DNA of 42,886 nt from Deltaproteobacteria bacterium (GCA_024279915.1 JAJRRB010000015.1:1-42886); one strand, 5' to 3'; counted from the stretch's first letter, positions 1 to 9,220 are shown. Made by a program: numbers and translations. The notes: generated by a model not told the origin, from the sequence alone.

Positions 1-169
1 AGCAGAGATCTTCCTTTTTAATTTCTTATCTGTGTCTGGAAAAACAAGCATATGACCTCAATTATTACTAAAAAAAGACGAGTCAATATTGTCTCAAACA
101 CCTTGGTGGCCGAGACAACCAAACTCGTGTGTCAGCGGCGTCATTAACAGCAAGAACTAAGCTTTTGGA

Positions 170-703
170 TTATAATCCCAATGCTCGTCCGTATATTTCG
201 GGAGAAAAACCGCGAATTGTTTGTCCGCCGATTACCGCCACAGGTACTGAACCACTGGGGTTGAGTTTACGGTGCTGTTTGGCAGCGTGAGAATTCTTTT
301 CTACGTCGTAGGCCTTGAACGGCACCCCCTTACTTTGCAAAAAAGACTTGGCCTTGACACAATAACCGCACCAGCTTGTTACAAAGAGTTCAACTTTCGG
401 AAAAGATTTACGAGTGCGTTTGTCAGTAATCTGGCGTTTGGTTTTTGTAAAGTATTCTGCGGCATTATCAACACCATCAGACAAGGTTTTCTGGATTTCT
501 TCGACAACAGTCTTGTTGGAACGGTATTCAACTGTTGCCAGGTCTTTCGGTTCATAAATTTTGACTTCGGTGCCCTTAGGCGGAGGCGTGTCTTGATAGG
601 TCACTGTCCCGTTTTTGTCTACCCATTTGTAAATTGCTGCGTGGCTGGCACCGGCAGTAGACACCAGGCAAATCAATGTAATCAAACAAAAGACCAATCT
701 CAT
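170..703 (-). CDS. Exported DUF4124-glutaredoxin fusion protein
   Basis: About 177 residues. A signal peptide begins MRLVFCLITL, followed by a DUF4124 domain (IYKWVDKNGTVTYQDTPP) and a glutaredoxin/thioredoxin-fold domain with redox motif CGYC and a cis-Pro loop (SGSVPVAVIGG). The likely role is thiol-disulfide chemistry in the envelope. DUF4124 plus glutaredoxin is a known architecture, but its substrate is not known. The frame extends 12 codons further upstream. I chose the ATG at 703 because it starts the signal peptide and has a purine-rich RBS (GGGGGAG) about 8 bases ahead. No operon partner is visible; the next gene is about 170 bases away. Confidence 0.85.
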   Translation of the reverse strand: MRLVFCLITLICLVSTAGASHAAIYKWVDKNGTVTYQDTPPPKGTEVKIYEPKDLATVEYRSNKTVVEEIQKTLSDGVDNAAEYFTKTKRQITDKRTRKSFPKVELFVTSWCGYCVKAKSFLQSKGVPFKAYDVEKNSHAAKQHRKLNPSGSVPVAVIGGQTIRGFSPEIYGRALGL

Positions 704-875
704 AAATACTCTCCCCCATATACAGTCAGCAGCACTCAATCATACAGTAAGACAATACAAAAAAGGCAAAAGCTATCCCCCTAACCAGAGAATAGCTTGT
801 ATACGTTTCATATTCCCCCTTGACTTTACTTATCATGGATCTGGCGACCGAGAAACGTTCTGCATATTAGAATGG

Positions 876-1151
876 CTAGCTGCGCCGCAAATAAATCTCT
901 CGGCGATGTCCAACAGCCAAAGCTAAGACAACAAGTTGCTGATCTTGAATTTCACAAATGATTCTGAAAGCCCCCACACGATACCGCCACAAACCAGCCA
1001 TCTCTCCGCGCAGTGGTTCACCAAAATGCCTGGGGTTCTTGCAACTGTCTATACGATCCTCAAGCCAGTCGATAAGCCTCCTTTGTATAGGCCGGTCTAG
1101 CTTGCGCAGTTGCTTTTCGGCAAAATCACTGACCTCAACTGTCCAGGCCAA
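876..1151 (-). CDS. RelE/ParE-family toxin
   Basis: A 91-residue RelE/ParE-superfamily protein. The N-terminal FAEKQLRKLDRPIQRRL helix, the GLWRYRVGAFRIICEI strand pair and the C-terminal LAVGHRREIYLR are typical of RelE toxins (mRNA interferase) or ParE toxins (gyrase inhibitor). Sequence alone does not separate the two. It starts at TTG (1149-1151) with a good RBS (GAGGAAAG, about 6 bases upstream). It overlaps the end of the upstream antitoxin by 17 bases, so the two are translationally coupled. The conserved basic C-terminus (GHRREIYLRRS) is intact, so the toxin is probably functional. Confidence 0.9.
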   Translation of the reverse strand: MAWTVEVSDFAEKQLRKLDRPIQRRLIDWLEDRIDSCKNPRHFGEPLRGEMAGLWRYRVGAFRIICEIQDQQLVVLALAVGHRREIYLRRS

Positions 1152-1347
1152 GATCTTTCCTCAAAGCTCTTAGAGATTTACTGTTGCGAGTCTCGGTGAG
1201 AGCCTGCCTTGCTAGCTCCAGATCTTCATTATCTTCCAAATAGCGAACTATCGCTTCACGCACCACGGCGCTTCGATTGCTACCCTTTGATTTGGCCAGC
1301 AGGTCAATTTCCTGTTCTAAATCTTTTTCTAATCGAATTGCGAGCAT
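1135..1347 (-). CDS. Ribbon-helix-helix antitoxin
   Basis: A 70-residue RHH (CopG/RelB-type) antitoxin. The N-terminal strand MLAIRLEKDLEQEIDLLAK and helix GSNRSAVVREAIVRYLED form the DNA-binding fold. The acidic, disordered-looking C-terminus should wrap the RelE/ParE partner encoded immediately downstream. The frame extends 13 codons upstream, but ATG 1347 is preferred: it begins the conserved RHH strand and has GGAGG five bases upstream. Expected to repress its own operon through the inverted repeat at 1365-1383. Confidence 0.9.
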   Translation of the reverse strand: MLAIRLEKDLEQEIDLLAKSKGSNRSAVVREAIVRYLEDNEDLELARQALTETRNSKSLRALRKDLGLDS

Positions 1348-1364
1348 AAATGCCTCCATAAGCA

Positions 1365-1383
1365 TGTAATACATTGTATAACA
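1365..1383. promoter_or_regulatory. Inverted-repeat operator of the toxin-antitoxin operon
   Basis: TGTAATACATTGTATAACA is a near-perfect palindrome: arms TGTAATAC and GTATAACA differ at one position around a 3-base centre. It lies 18 bases upstream of the antitoxin ATG, where RHH antitoxins usually bind to autoregulate. The role is inferred from position and symmetry. Confidence 0.6.
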
Positions 1384-1386
1384 CAA

Positions 1387-1686
1387 ACATGGGTTTGTTC
1401 AACAAAATATGGATTATGACAATCAAGGGAGGGATATACACTCATTATCCTCAGGCGTCAAAATATCGGCTGTCTCGGAAGTTGTTTCAGCGACTAATGA
1501 GAGTCAAAATCGGCTGCTCTGGATAATTCCTAGAAACCCTGAGAAATTAGTGGTTTAGATGTTTAGGCTGGAGTCCAACTCGACCCAATCTTACAATCTG
1601 TTTCAGATCAAATTTGAACCATTACAGTTTTATCCAAAGGGGACACCGCAGTAAGAGTCCCTTGTTATGTAACTACCTACTGACCC
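1387..1686. other. Intergenic, no gene seen
   Basis: About 300 bases upstream of the toxin-antitoxin operon and downstream of the DUF1232 gene. No ORF with coding character. Two related stretches near 1458-1480 and 1503-1525 (each with GTCAAAAT followed by CGGCTG) form a weak direct repeat of unknown meaning. Confidence 0.4.
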
Positions 1687-1920
1687 TCATGTGGAATCTA
1701 CATCAATAGTCCTCTCATCTGTTTCACCACGTCGAAAGATATTCGGCAGATCGATGCCGAAATATTTCAGGCACATCAGCAGCAGAGCCACCGCCGCCGC
1801 CTCATCGAGATTGCCGATGAAAGGTAGGTTGTCGGGGATGATTTCGAATAGACCCGCTGTCGGGTTAAGAATGTAGAGTGCCGATAACAGACCGAGACCG
1901 AAAACGATGGGTTTTTTCAC
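1687..1920 (-). CDS. DUF1232 (YkvA-like) small membrane protein
   Basis: About 77 residues. The segment LYILNPTAGLFEIIPDNLPFIGNLDEA, followed by a hydrophobic helix (AAAVALLLMCLKYFGIDLP), matches the DUF1232 signature, an amphipathic/membrane helix with a conserved P-D-x-x-P-x-x-G-x-x-D motif. Function is unknown for the family. The frame has GTG at 1926 and at 1920. GTG 1920 fits the RBS (GAGG, five bases upstream) better. It lies 28 bases downstream of the diguanylate cyclase gene on the same strand, so co-transcription is possible. Confidence 0.75.
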   Translation of the reverse strand: MKKPIVFGLGLLSALYILNPTAGLFEIIPDNLPFIGNLDEAAAVALLLMCLKYFGIDLPNIFRRGETDERTIDVDST

Positions 1921-1948
1921 GCTCACCTCACTGCAGAGTTACCGCTTA

Positions 1949-3580
1949 TCAAGAGTATTCGTATTTTTTATCTGAAACAATGACCCGGTTTCGCCCCTGG
2001 TGTTTCGCCGCATAAAGCGCCTGGTCAGCGTCTACAATCAGATCGTGAACCGTGGGCGCATCGGGACAGGTCGCAACCCCAATACTAATGGTGAGTTTCA
2101 GATCAATCGTACCCGGTTCAAAAACAGCGGCTTCGGTTGCTGCCCGGATACGCTCGGCGACAAAGAGCGCCCCTTTAGCATCAGTTGCCGGCAGAATAAC
2201 AGTAAATTCCTCGCCACCATAGCGAAAGACCAGATCATTCTCGCGAACCGAATGGCTGAGGATTTCGCCAAGGTGCTGCAAGACCGCGTCACCAGCAACA
2301 TGGCCATGGTTATCATTAACTTGCTTGAATTTATCCAGATCCATCATCAACAGAGCGAACTTGTTGCCGTACTTCTGATACTCCGCAAACGCGTGATCTA
2401 TACACTGACGAAAATGTCGTTTGGTGAAGGTTTTGGTCAACTCGTCGGTTATAGCAATGGAGTAAAGTCGGGCATTATCGAAGGCCACCGCAATATGACT
2501 GCTGATCACCGCGCCGAGGTTGAGGCGAACACGGTCAAATTGGCCGTCGCCTTTCCTGGCGACAACCAACGCAAGTCGTTGCCCGCCCTTCTCAATCGGC
2601 ATACAGATTTCTTTGACATCTGCAGAGACCTTTGTGACATTTAATGTACCCTCCAGCCAGCTCTGCACGACCTCGTTTTCTGTATCATCCTCTGATATTT
2701 TCTTACGTTCAATCTTGCCGCTCGCACTGGTCCAGACTGAGGCACTATAATCGTGCTGACCACGGGCGAGGACCAGCACCATTTCATCAGCGGCCAGAAT
2801 ATCCTTAAAGATGTCGATGACAATACCTTTAAGCACTTCCATATCCAGAGTCTTGCTCAGGCTTTCCACCATGACATAGAGCAGACGCAGCTCCTCGTTG
2901 CGCGTTGCGATCTCAAGGATATATTTATCGATCCCCCGGGAGAGCAGTCTGGAAAACAAGGGGACAAGGACGATAAGACAGAGCAGACCTGAGCCGATAA
3001 GAATCAGTTCAATTCCAGCGATAAGTGAATACGTAGACTCCAGCGAACGGTCAATAATCAGTTTACCGTTGATGGTCGCGGTAGAGCCGTGACACTCGTA
3101 ACAATCTTCTTCGTTGTAGATGAGTGAGATATTGCGGTGAGTTTCATCGTCTGTGTCGAGAACGATGGCATCTGTCTCTGGTGCCGTGCCAGCAAGAGTG
3201 TGGCATACACGACAGGAGCCCTCTTCATACTGATCTATAGAGGTGCCAATCGCCTCTTTGTTTGATGAATAGGTGACCTTGCTCTGGTTGTTCAGTATGA
3301 ACACCTGAGAGACGGCTTCATTCTCTTCGACAATTTTTTCCAGGGTTTTCTGAATGGCGTCGGGGGCTCGCAAAATCATCAGGTGGTGGAGGTTTGAATC
3401 AATAGTGACAGCGAGTTCCTTGGTTCTAACCTTGCTGTCATTGACCAGAGTGTCGCGAAGCTTAACGGCAATGAACACCATGGTCACCACAATGGTCACC
3501 GTAAGGACACCAAGAATGGAGAGGAGCATTTTCCTCTTCAACTGATAAAGCCAGTCACTTTTCGGCTCTTGGGAACTCAT
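1949..3580 (-). CDS. Membrane diguanylate cyclase with periplasmic di-haem sensor, GAF and GGDEF
   Basis: 543 residues. Order: TM1 (about 18-40), a periplasmic domain with two c-type haem motifs, CRVCH (123-127) and CYECH (160-164), TM2 (about 186-212), a linker helix, a GAF-like domain (about 235-375) and GGDEF (about 380-535). The active site reads RYGGEEF and is preceded at the usual five-residue spacing by an intact RxxD inhibitory site (REND). It should make c-di-GMP from two GTP under control of haem redox state or a haem ligand. Di-haem sensor domains are known in Geobacter-type signalling proteins. The signal sensed here is inferred. ATG 3580 is chosen over a GTG seven codons upstream because AGAGGG lies nine bases before it. 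Confidence 0.92.
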   Translation of the reverse strand: MSSQEPKSDWLYQLKRKMLLSILGVLTVTIVVTMVFIAVKLRDTLVNDSKVRTKELAVTIDSNLHHLMILRAPDAIQKTLEKIVEENEAVSQVFILNNQSKVTYSSNKEAIGTSIDQYEEGSCRVCHTLAGTAPETDAIVLDTDDETHRNISLIYNEEDCYECHGSTATINGKLIIDRSLESTYSLIAGIELILIGSGLLCLIVLVPLFSRLLSRGIDKYILEIATRNEELRLLYVMVESLSKTLDMEVLKGIVIDIFKDILAADEMVLVLARGQHDYSASVWTSASGKIERKKISEDDTENEVVQSWLEGTLNVTKVSADVKEICMPIEKGGQRLALVVARKGDGQFDRVRLNLGAVISSHIAVAFDNARLYSIAITDELTKTFTKRHFRQCIDHAFAEYQKYGNKFALLMMDLDKFKQVNDNHGHVAGDAVLQHLGEILSHSVRENDLVFRYGGEEFTVILPATDAKGALFVAERIRAATEAAVFEPGTIDLKLTISIGVATCPDAPTVHDLIVDADQALYAAKHQGRNRVIVSDKKYEYS

Positions 3581-3770
3581 AGTGTTAGACCCTCTCGACA
3601 CGCCATCTCAGGCAAGTTGACCCGAAGAATCTGAGCAAGCTTGCATAATTCCAGTGATCAACGACACAAAACAACTTTTATAAATCCGATTTAATCTATC
3701 GTAGTTCGCAGATAGGGTCAAAAATGTAGATGTTATTTTACTCTCACTTTTTATTGATTATACCTGCCAG

Positions 3771-3830
3771 GAGGCTGTCGGACTATACGGGCCGAATTTG
3801 CAGCCGGGTCATGGATAGTCCGACAGCCTC
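3771..3830. repeat. 16-bp perfect inverted repeat (terminator or MITE-like end pair)
   Basis: GAGGCTGTCGGACTAT (3771-3786) is repeated perfectly inverted at 3815-3830 with a 28-base spacer. It lies seven bases beyond the stop codon of the CoA-binding protein gene. It could act as that gene's transcription-end hairpin, but there is no adjoining U-run. The long spacer and exact arms also fit a tiny transposon remnant. Confidence 0.6.
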
Positions 3831-3836
3831 ATAGGC

Positions 3837-4241
3837 TCAATGCTCGTGATACCCCATAACCACTAACATACAGCTGCCATCAGCAATGATGTTCACCCCG
3901 GCCTCTTCGCAGGCTGTCACAGCCTGGGCACTCTCGGCCCCAGGCTGCATCCAGATGTTCTTGATGCCTTTGGCAATCGCTTCTTCAACGACTTTTTCTG
4001 TCACTTGGGGCGGCGTGATGATTGAGATACTATCAACATGGCCTGGCAAGTCACTCACCGAAGCAACACATGCAAGACCTTCAATCTGCTTTGCCACTGG
4101 ATTTACCGGGATAACAGTACGCTGATTCTGCTGATAACAACGCAGGACTTTATTGCCATATTTATAAGGTTTGGATGAGGCACCAACAACGCCAAAGGCA
4201 TCTGCGTCAAGAAAGGTATCGATACGTTCAGAGATCGTCAT
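3837..4241 (-). CDS. CoA-binding domain protein (YccU-like)
   Basis: 134 residues, a single Rossmann-type CoA-binding domain. Key stretches are GVVGASSKPYKYGNKVLR, VIPVNPVAKQIEGL, a central SIITPPQVTEKVVEEAI and the C-terminal IWMQPGAESAQAV...GSCMLV, all typical of the YccU/succinyl-CoA-synthetase-like family. The domain binds CoA or an acyl-CoA; the physiological reaction is unknown. ATG 4241 has GGAG about eight bases upstream. It follows nuoN on the same strand with a gap of about 195 bases and is probably a separate unit. Confidence 0.85.
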   Translation of the reverse strand: MTISERIDTFLDADAFGVVGASSKPYKYGNKVLRCYQQNQRTVIPVNPVAKQIEGLACVASVSDLPGHVDSISIITPPQVTEKVVEEAIAKGIKNIWMQPGAESAQAVTACEEAGVNIIADGSCMLVVMGYHEH

Positions 4242-4287
4242 GGGGAAGCTCCGTGGTTAATGTCATTTTCGAGTTGGAAACGAGTAA

Positions 4288-4386
4288 TTTTTTGCAAGGT
4301 CTAGGAAATCAGGCATTTGAGCGGAAGCGTAGCTCTTTACGCCGCACAACCAAATGAGCAGATTGACGCTGAAATTGCGAAAAAGG
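4288..4386. repeat. Possible short dispersed element between nuoN and the CoA-binding gene
   Basis: A block of about 100 bases whose ends are roughly inverted (TTTTTTGCAA at the left; TTGCGAAAAA at the right, which reads TTTTTCGCAA in reverse). The interior is GC-rich with several short self-complementary pieces. No ORF crosses it. I read it as a candidate intergenic repeat or RNA element; no second copy was found in the window. Confidence 0.25.
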
Positions 4387-4437
4387 ACCGTTTGCGGACG
4401 AAAATGTGCTTCCACTATTTTAACTCAAAGATGATCC

Positions 4438-5853
4438 TCAGGGTAAGAGGCGACCGATCAGACCAAAGAGCATTTCCGGGAAGAGGCCGAGTAACAGAAC
4501 TGCGGAGGAACAAACAGCAAGGACAGCATGTTCGAGGGAGGTTCCGACATGCCAACGAGATGCTGACACATCGGACTGAAAGAGCAGCATGGCAACACGC
4601 AGGTAGAAAGCGAAGGAAATGACTGAGGCGAGGACGCCGATCATGACCAGGCCGATGTAGCCGGATTGCAACGCGGCGTGAAAAATTGCGAATTTTGCCA
4701 TGAAACCAGCTGTAGCGGGCAGGCCCGCCAACGACAGCAGGAGTAGCACTAGTACTGCGCAGCGCACCGGATGCTGATAGCCAAGACCGCGCCATTGATC
4801 GAAAGACATCGGCTCGCCGCGCTTGTCAGCGAGAGAAGCGATCACAGCAAAAGCACCAAAGCTGGCAACAACATAGACCACCACGTAGAAAGTTGTCGCA
4901 ACCAAACCCTCGGAGGTCTGACAGAGCAGGCCCACCAGAAGCGTACCCATGTGAGTCACAGAGGAATAGGCCAGTAGCCGTTTGAGGTTCTTCTGATTGA
5001 GTGCGCTTAAGGCACCGACCAGCATGGTCAAAGCCGCCAGCAACCAGATCAGATCAACCAGGTCATGCCATATCGGCCCGGCCATCGCCAGCATTCCGAC
5101 CAAAGCGGCGACCACCGCCCCCTTGGATCCGGTGGCCAAAAGACCCGTAACTGGTGCGGGAGCTCCCTGGTAAACATCGGCTGTCCAGAGATGGAAAGGT
5201 GCCAGGGAAATTTTGAAGCCAACGGCGATCAGGATCATTCCCCAACCGAGCAGACCCCAGGCGTGCAGTTCGCCGGTAGTCGTCAGCTGAACCACAGCTT
5301 CAGGTAAGGCCAGGGTGCCAGATGAGGCATAAATCAGAGCAATACCAAAAGCCATGAAACCAGTGGCAACCGCACCCATCAGCAGATATTTAAGGCCAGC
5401 CTCGGCAGCCATTTCACAATACCGGTTACTGGCAATCAAGATATAGAAGGCCAGAGTGAACATTTCAAGCGCCAAAAAGAGTCCGAGCAGATGCGTAGCC
5501 GATGAGAGTAGTGCCATTCCCGCCGCCGCATAGAGAATCAGAGAGACATATTCACCGGCACCGATTCCCTTTTCGATAACAAACCGGCCAGCAATCATCA
5601 GTCCGGCTGCTGCCAGTAACGACCAGAGAATGGTAAAGAAACGAGCGTAGCCACCAGCGCTGAAGAGTCCGGCAATCTCGGCGACCGGCGGTTGTACCAG
5701 GCCAGCAGCAACAGCTGCCAACAGGGCCGTGACAATTCCGCCAGCGATCAACGGGCGAGGTTCACGGTACCAGGCGCCGGCCATAAGAATAGCCGTCCCA
5801 CCAAAGACCAGGATCAATATCGGCAGCAAAGCGAGCAGGTCAAGTAAACTCAT
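4438..5853 (-). CDS. nuoN: NADH-quinone oxidoreductase subunit N
   Basis: 471 residues, the antiporter-like membrane subunit N of complex I and the last gene of the operon. About 14 hydrophobic segments. The conserved proton-path stretches are visible: LALEMFTLAFYIL, with the TM5 Glu, and KISLAPFHLWTADVYQGAPAPVTG, with the TM7 Lys and following His. Length matches the family. Its ATG overlaps the nuoM stop by four bases (ATGA), implying translational coupling. It should pump one of the four protons moved per NADH. Confidence 0.97.
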   Translation of the reverse strand: MSLLDLLALLPILILVFGGTAILMAGAWYREPRPLIAGGIVTALLAAVAAGLVQPPVAEIAGLFSAGGYARFFTILWSLLAAAGLMIAGRFVIEKGIGAGEYVSLILYAAAGMALLSSATHLLGLFLALEMFTLAFYILIASNRYCEMAAEAGLKYLLMGAVATGFMAFGIALIYASSGTLALPEAVVQLTTTGELHAWGLLGWGMILIAVGFKISLAPFHLWTADVYQGAPAPVTGLLATGSKGAVVAALVGMLAMAGPIWHDLVDLIWLLAALTMLVGALSALNQKNLKRLLAYSSVTHMGTLLVGLLCQTSEGLVATTFYVVVYVVASFGAFAVIASLADKRGEPMSFDQWRGLGYQHPVRCAVLVLLLLSLAGLPATAGFMAKFAIFHAALQSGYIGLVMIGVLASVISFAFYLRVAMLLFQSDVSASRWHVGTSLEHAVLAVCSSAVLLLGLFPEMLFGLIGRLLP

Positions 5854-7340
5854 GGCAGCCCTCCCGCTAACAGGTTAGCAACGGTACCGTGCAAGGGTGC
5901 CAGGAAAGGTTCCGGATAAACCCCGATCCAAACCACCAGAACCGCCATGGGCAACAGGATCAGCCATTCGCGCAGTGTCAGATCCGGCAGAATGCGCTCC
6001 TTGTGGGCCGGACCCCAGAGAACACCCTGAATCAGGCGCAGCATGTAGGCTGCCGCAAAGACCACGCCGAGCAGGGCAACTACCGCCCAGACCGGATGTT
6101 GCTGGAAGGTGCCGAGCAGGACCAGGATCTCACCAGCGAAGTTGGCCAGGCCAGGCAAACCGAGCGAAGCCAGCGAAAAGAATAAGAACATAAAGGCAAG
6201 ACAGGGTGCCTGCCCCCAGAGGCCGCCTAACTCCTGCATACTTCGTGTGCCGGTCCGTTCACGAATCAGGGCGACCAGAACAAAGAGTGCGCCGGTGGTA
6301 ATACCGTGAGTCACGATCAAAAGGATACTGCCCTCCCAGGCAGTCAACTGCCAGGCCGCCAGGCCAAGCACCACCAGACCGAGGTGGGAAATTGACGAAT
6401 AGGCGAGCAGACGTTTGATGTCATCCTGATGATAGGCATTCCAGGCAGCATGAAAGAGTCCAACCAGGGCCAGCACGCCAAGAATCGGCAGGAAGTTTTC
6501 CGTAGCATTGGGGAAAAGCGGGAAAGCCACGCGAATCAGGCCGTAGATGCCGGTTTTCAGTAACAGACCGGTCAGATCAAGCGAACCTGCCGCCGGTGCT
6601 TCGGTCAGAGCATCGGTCAACCAGGTGTGAAATGGCACCAGCGGCGATTTGACTATGAAGGCCGCCATGAAACCTGCAAAGAGCCAGCCTTCCTGGGCAG
6701 CAGTCAACTGCGTTTGCAGCAGATCACCGATGACAAAGGTATAAACACCGCTCTGCGCACCATGGATCTGATAGAGCGCGATGATCGCAATCAGCATGAA
6801 AAAACTGCCGACCAGGGTGTAGAGGAAAAACTTAAGTGCCGCCTGGCGACGATTGGCGCCACCCCAGACGCTGATTAAAAAGAACATCGGAATCAGCGCC
6901 ACTTCCCAGAAGAGATAGAAGAGCACCAGGTCGTAGGCGAGAAAAATCCCCATCAGTCCGGCTTCAAGCAAGAGCAGCAGAGCAAAGAAGCTGGAGACAT
7001 GACGTTCGACACGCCAGGCGAGCAATACTGCAGCCAGTTGCATGAAGGCGGTGAGCAGCACCATCAGCAGGGCAATACCGTCCATCGCCAGCACATAGCG
7101 AATGCCGTAACGCTCAATCCAGGCAACGTCTTCGTAAAGCAACCAGCGGCCATCACTCTGGCCATGGCAGACAAAGAGGTAGAGGGCAATACCGAAAACC
7201 GCCAGCGAAGTAGCCAGTGACAGGGCGCGACAGTCAGCGGGCCGCTTGCTGTGCAGCAAGCAAAGCAGAGCACCAACCAATGGCAGCACCACCAGCAGAC
7301 TCAGCCATGGAAATTGTGGAAGGCTCGTCAACAAGCTCAT
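5850..7340 (-). CDS. nuoM: NADH-quinone oxidoreductase subunit M
   Basis: 496 residues, antiporter-like proton-pumping subunit. FYLFWEVALIPMFFLISVWGG contains the conserved TM5 Glu, VKSPLVPFHTWLTDALTEAP the TM7 Lys and loop, and YSSISHLGLVVLG the second half-channel. It starts with ATG sharing one base with the nuoL stop and overlaps nuoN by four bases. Family length is about 500 residues, so it is complete. Confidence 0.97.
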   Translation of the reverse strand: MSLLTSLPQFPWLSLLVVLPLVGALLCLLHSKRPADCRALSLATSLAVFGIALYLFVCHGQSDGRWLLYEDVAWIERYGIRYVLAMDGIALLMVLLTAFMQLAAVLLAWRVERHVSSFFALLLLLEAGLMGIFLAYDLVLFYLFWEVALIPMFFLISVWGGANRRQAALKFFLYTLVGSFFMLIAIIALYQIHGAQSGVYTFVIGDLLQTQLTAAQEGWLFAGFMAAFIVKSPLVPFHTWLTDALTEAPAAGSLDLTGLLLKTGIYGLIRVAFPLFPNATENFLPILGVLALVGLFHAAWNAYHQDDIKRLLAYSSISHLGLVVLGLAAWQLTAWEGSILLIVTHGITTGALFVLVALIRERTGTRSMQELGGLWGQAPCLAFMFLFFSLASLGLPGLANFAGEILVLLGTFQQHPVWAVVALLGVVFAAAYMLRLIQGVLWGPAHKERILPDLTLREWLILLPMAVLVVWIGVYPEPFLAPLHGTVANLLAGGLP

Positions 7341-9220
7341 CAGGTCCCTCCCCCATCAACTAGCTTCAAGAGGAACCAGCCGAGCAGAATCAAAAAGCCC
7401 CAGGCGAAAGACGAGAGATAAGTGGTCAGCCTGCCTGTAGTCATTTGTGTGAGCAGACGTCCCCAACCGGTGGCCATCTTCGCCAGAAGAGTGAGAGAGC
7501 CATCAAAGAGAGACCGGTCACAGCCAGAGGAACAGAAGCGGGCCATGGCAGTAAAGGGCCGCACAAAGAGCCGATCAACCAAAGCATCCGCATACCAGCC
7601 ATTTAAGAGGAAGCGGCTGACCGCGTTTTCCTGCGGAGCCTGATAAGTGCGGTAGCGTCGATGCGCCGCGAACCAGCCAAGGGCAGCTATCGCCACAGCG
7701 AGACCAACCAGCATCCATTCCACTGCTTGGCTGGCAACCACTGCCCGCCCGGCCAGGTCGTCATACCAATGATGCAGTTTTTCACCACCACCGACAAAGG
7801 CAGGCAGGTTGAACAGTCCACCAAGCAAACCAAGCATAGCCAGCGGCCAGAGCGGCCAACGCATCAAGAACGGCAGGGAGGGCGGCTGACCCGTGCCACG
7901 ATACTCGCCAGCGAAGACCAGATAAACCAGGCGGAAAGTGTAGAAGGCGGTCAAGAGGGCTGTCACCACTCCGATCAGCCAGAAGATTTTATAGGTTGGA
8001 TCCGGGTGGGTGAAGAGCGCCAGCAAAACACCATCTTTGGAGAAGAACCCACCAGTCAGTGGCAGCCCGGCCAGGCAAACCGCTCCGGCCAAAAAGACCC
8101 AGAAGAGTTCAACCGGTCCACGTCGGGCGAGCCCGCCCATCTTGAAGATGTCATTTTCATCGCCAGCCAGATGGATAATACAACCAGCAGCCATAAAGAG
8201 CAGAGCCTTGAAGAAAGCATGGGTCAAGAGGTGGAACATGGCCCCGGCGACGGTGCCAGCACCAACCGCCATGAACATGTAGCCGACCTGGCTCATGGTT
8301 GAATAAGCCAGCACCCTTTTGATTTCACGCTGAGCCATGGCACAGGTGGCAGCGTAAATGGCTGTCAGAGCGCCGATGGCAGTGATTGCGGTCATAGCAA
8401 CTGGAGAGAGGGAGACCAGCGGGAAGAGTCGACAGAGCAGGTAGACGCCAGCCGTGACCATGGTTGCAGCATGGATCAGTGCTGAAACCGGTGTCGGCCC
8501 AGCCATGGCATCAGCCAGCCAGGTCATCAGCGGCAATTGCGCCGACTTGCCGCAGGCACCGAGCAGCAGCAAGAGACTGATAACAAGCACAACCCCTGGA
8601 GAGATCGTAGCCGCCTGAGCATTGATTTCACTGATTGACAGCGTGCCAGTCACGGCAAACGGCCAGAGCAGAGCGATGCTGAGAAAAACATCACCTACGC
8701 GGGTCACGAGAAAAGCTTTGGTACCGGCCTTAGCGTTATCCAGGTTACGATACCAGAAACCAATCAGGCCGTAGGAACAGAGACCAACGCCCTCCCAACC
8801 GAGGAAGAGCACCAGCATGTTGTCGGCCAGAACAATCGCCAGCATGGCAAAAACGAAGAGATTAAGCAGACTGAAGAAGCGGGCGTAATCATCCTCTTTA
8901 CGCATATAACCGACAGCATAGAGGTGGATCAGGGTGGCAACACCGGTCACCATCAGCGTCATCGGCGCTGCCAGGCGATCGAAATTAAGCGCGAAGGAGA
9001 CATCGACGGCACCACTGTTGAGCCAGGTAAAGAGCACCGCGCGGGTGCCTTCACCTTCGGCGTAACCCCAGAAGAGCATGGTCAGCACAAAAGCGCTGGC
9101 CACGCCAATCACCGCCATGACCTCGGCAAAGAGGCGCGGCAGGCGCATGCCAAAGCACATGTTGACCACCGCACAGAAGAGCGGCATCAGAGGTATGAGG
9201 AAGAGCAGGCTCTCGTTCAT
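7340..9220 (-). CDS. nuoL: NADH-quinone oxidoreductase subunit L
   Basis: 626 residues, the distal antiporter-like subunit with the long lateral helix at its C-terminus. Recognisable blocks: VLFLGWEGVGLCSYGLIGFWY (TM5 Glu), PLMTWLADAMAGPTPVSALIHAATMVTAGVYL (TM7 region and catalytic His), and VLAYSTMSQVGYM. The C-terminal half has the amphipathic HL helix and a last TM (FLILLGWFLLKLV). Overlaps nuoK by four bases at its start. Complete for the family (about 610-630 residues). Confidence 0.97.
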   Translation of the reverse strand: MNESLLFLIPLMPLFCAVVNMCFGMRLPRLFAEVMAVIGVASAFVLTMLFWGYAEGEGTRAVLFTWLNSGAVDVSFALNFDRLAAPMTLMVTGVATLIHLYAVGYMRKEDDYARFFSLLNLFVFAMLAIVLADNMLVLFLGWEGVGLCSYGLIGFWYRNLDNAKAGTKAFLVTRVGDVFLSIALLWPFAVTGTLSISEINAQAATISPGVVLVISLLLLLGACGKSAQLPLMTWLADAMAGPTPVSALIHAATMVTAGVYLLCRLFPLVSLSPVAMTAITAIGALTAIYAATCAMAQREIKRVLAYSTMSQVGYMFMAVGAGTVAGAMFHLLTHAFFKALLFMAAGCIIHLAGDENDIFKMGGLARRGPVELFWVFLAGAVCLAGLPLTGGFFSKDGVLLALFTHPDPTYKIFWLIGVVTALLTAFYTFRLVYLVFAGEYRGTGQPPSLPFLMRWPLWPLAMLGLLGGLFNLPAFVGGGEKLHHWYDDLAGRAVVASQAVEWMLVGLAVAIAALGWFAAHRRYRTYQAPQENAVSRFLLNGWYADALVDRLFVRPFTAMARFCSSGCDRSLFDGSLTLLAKMATGWGRLLTQMTTGRLTTYLSSFAWGFLILLGWFLLKLVDGGGT

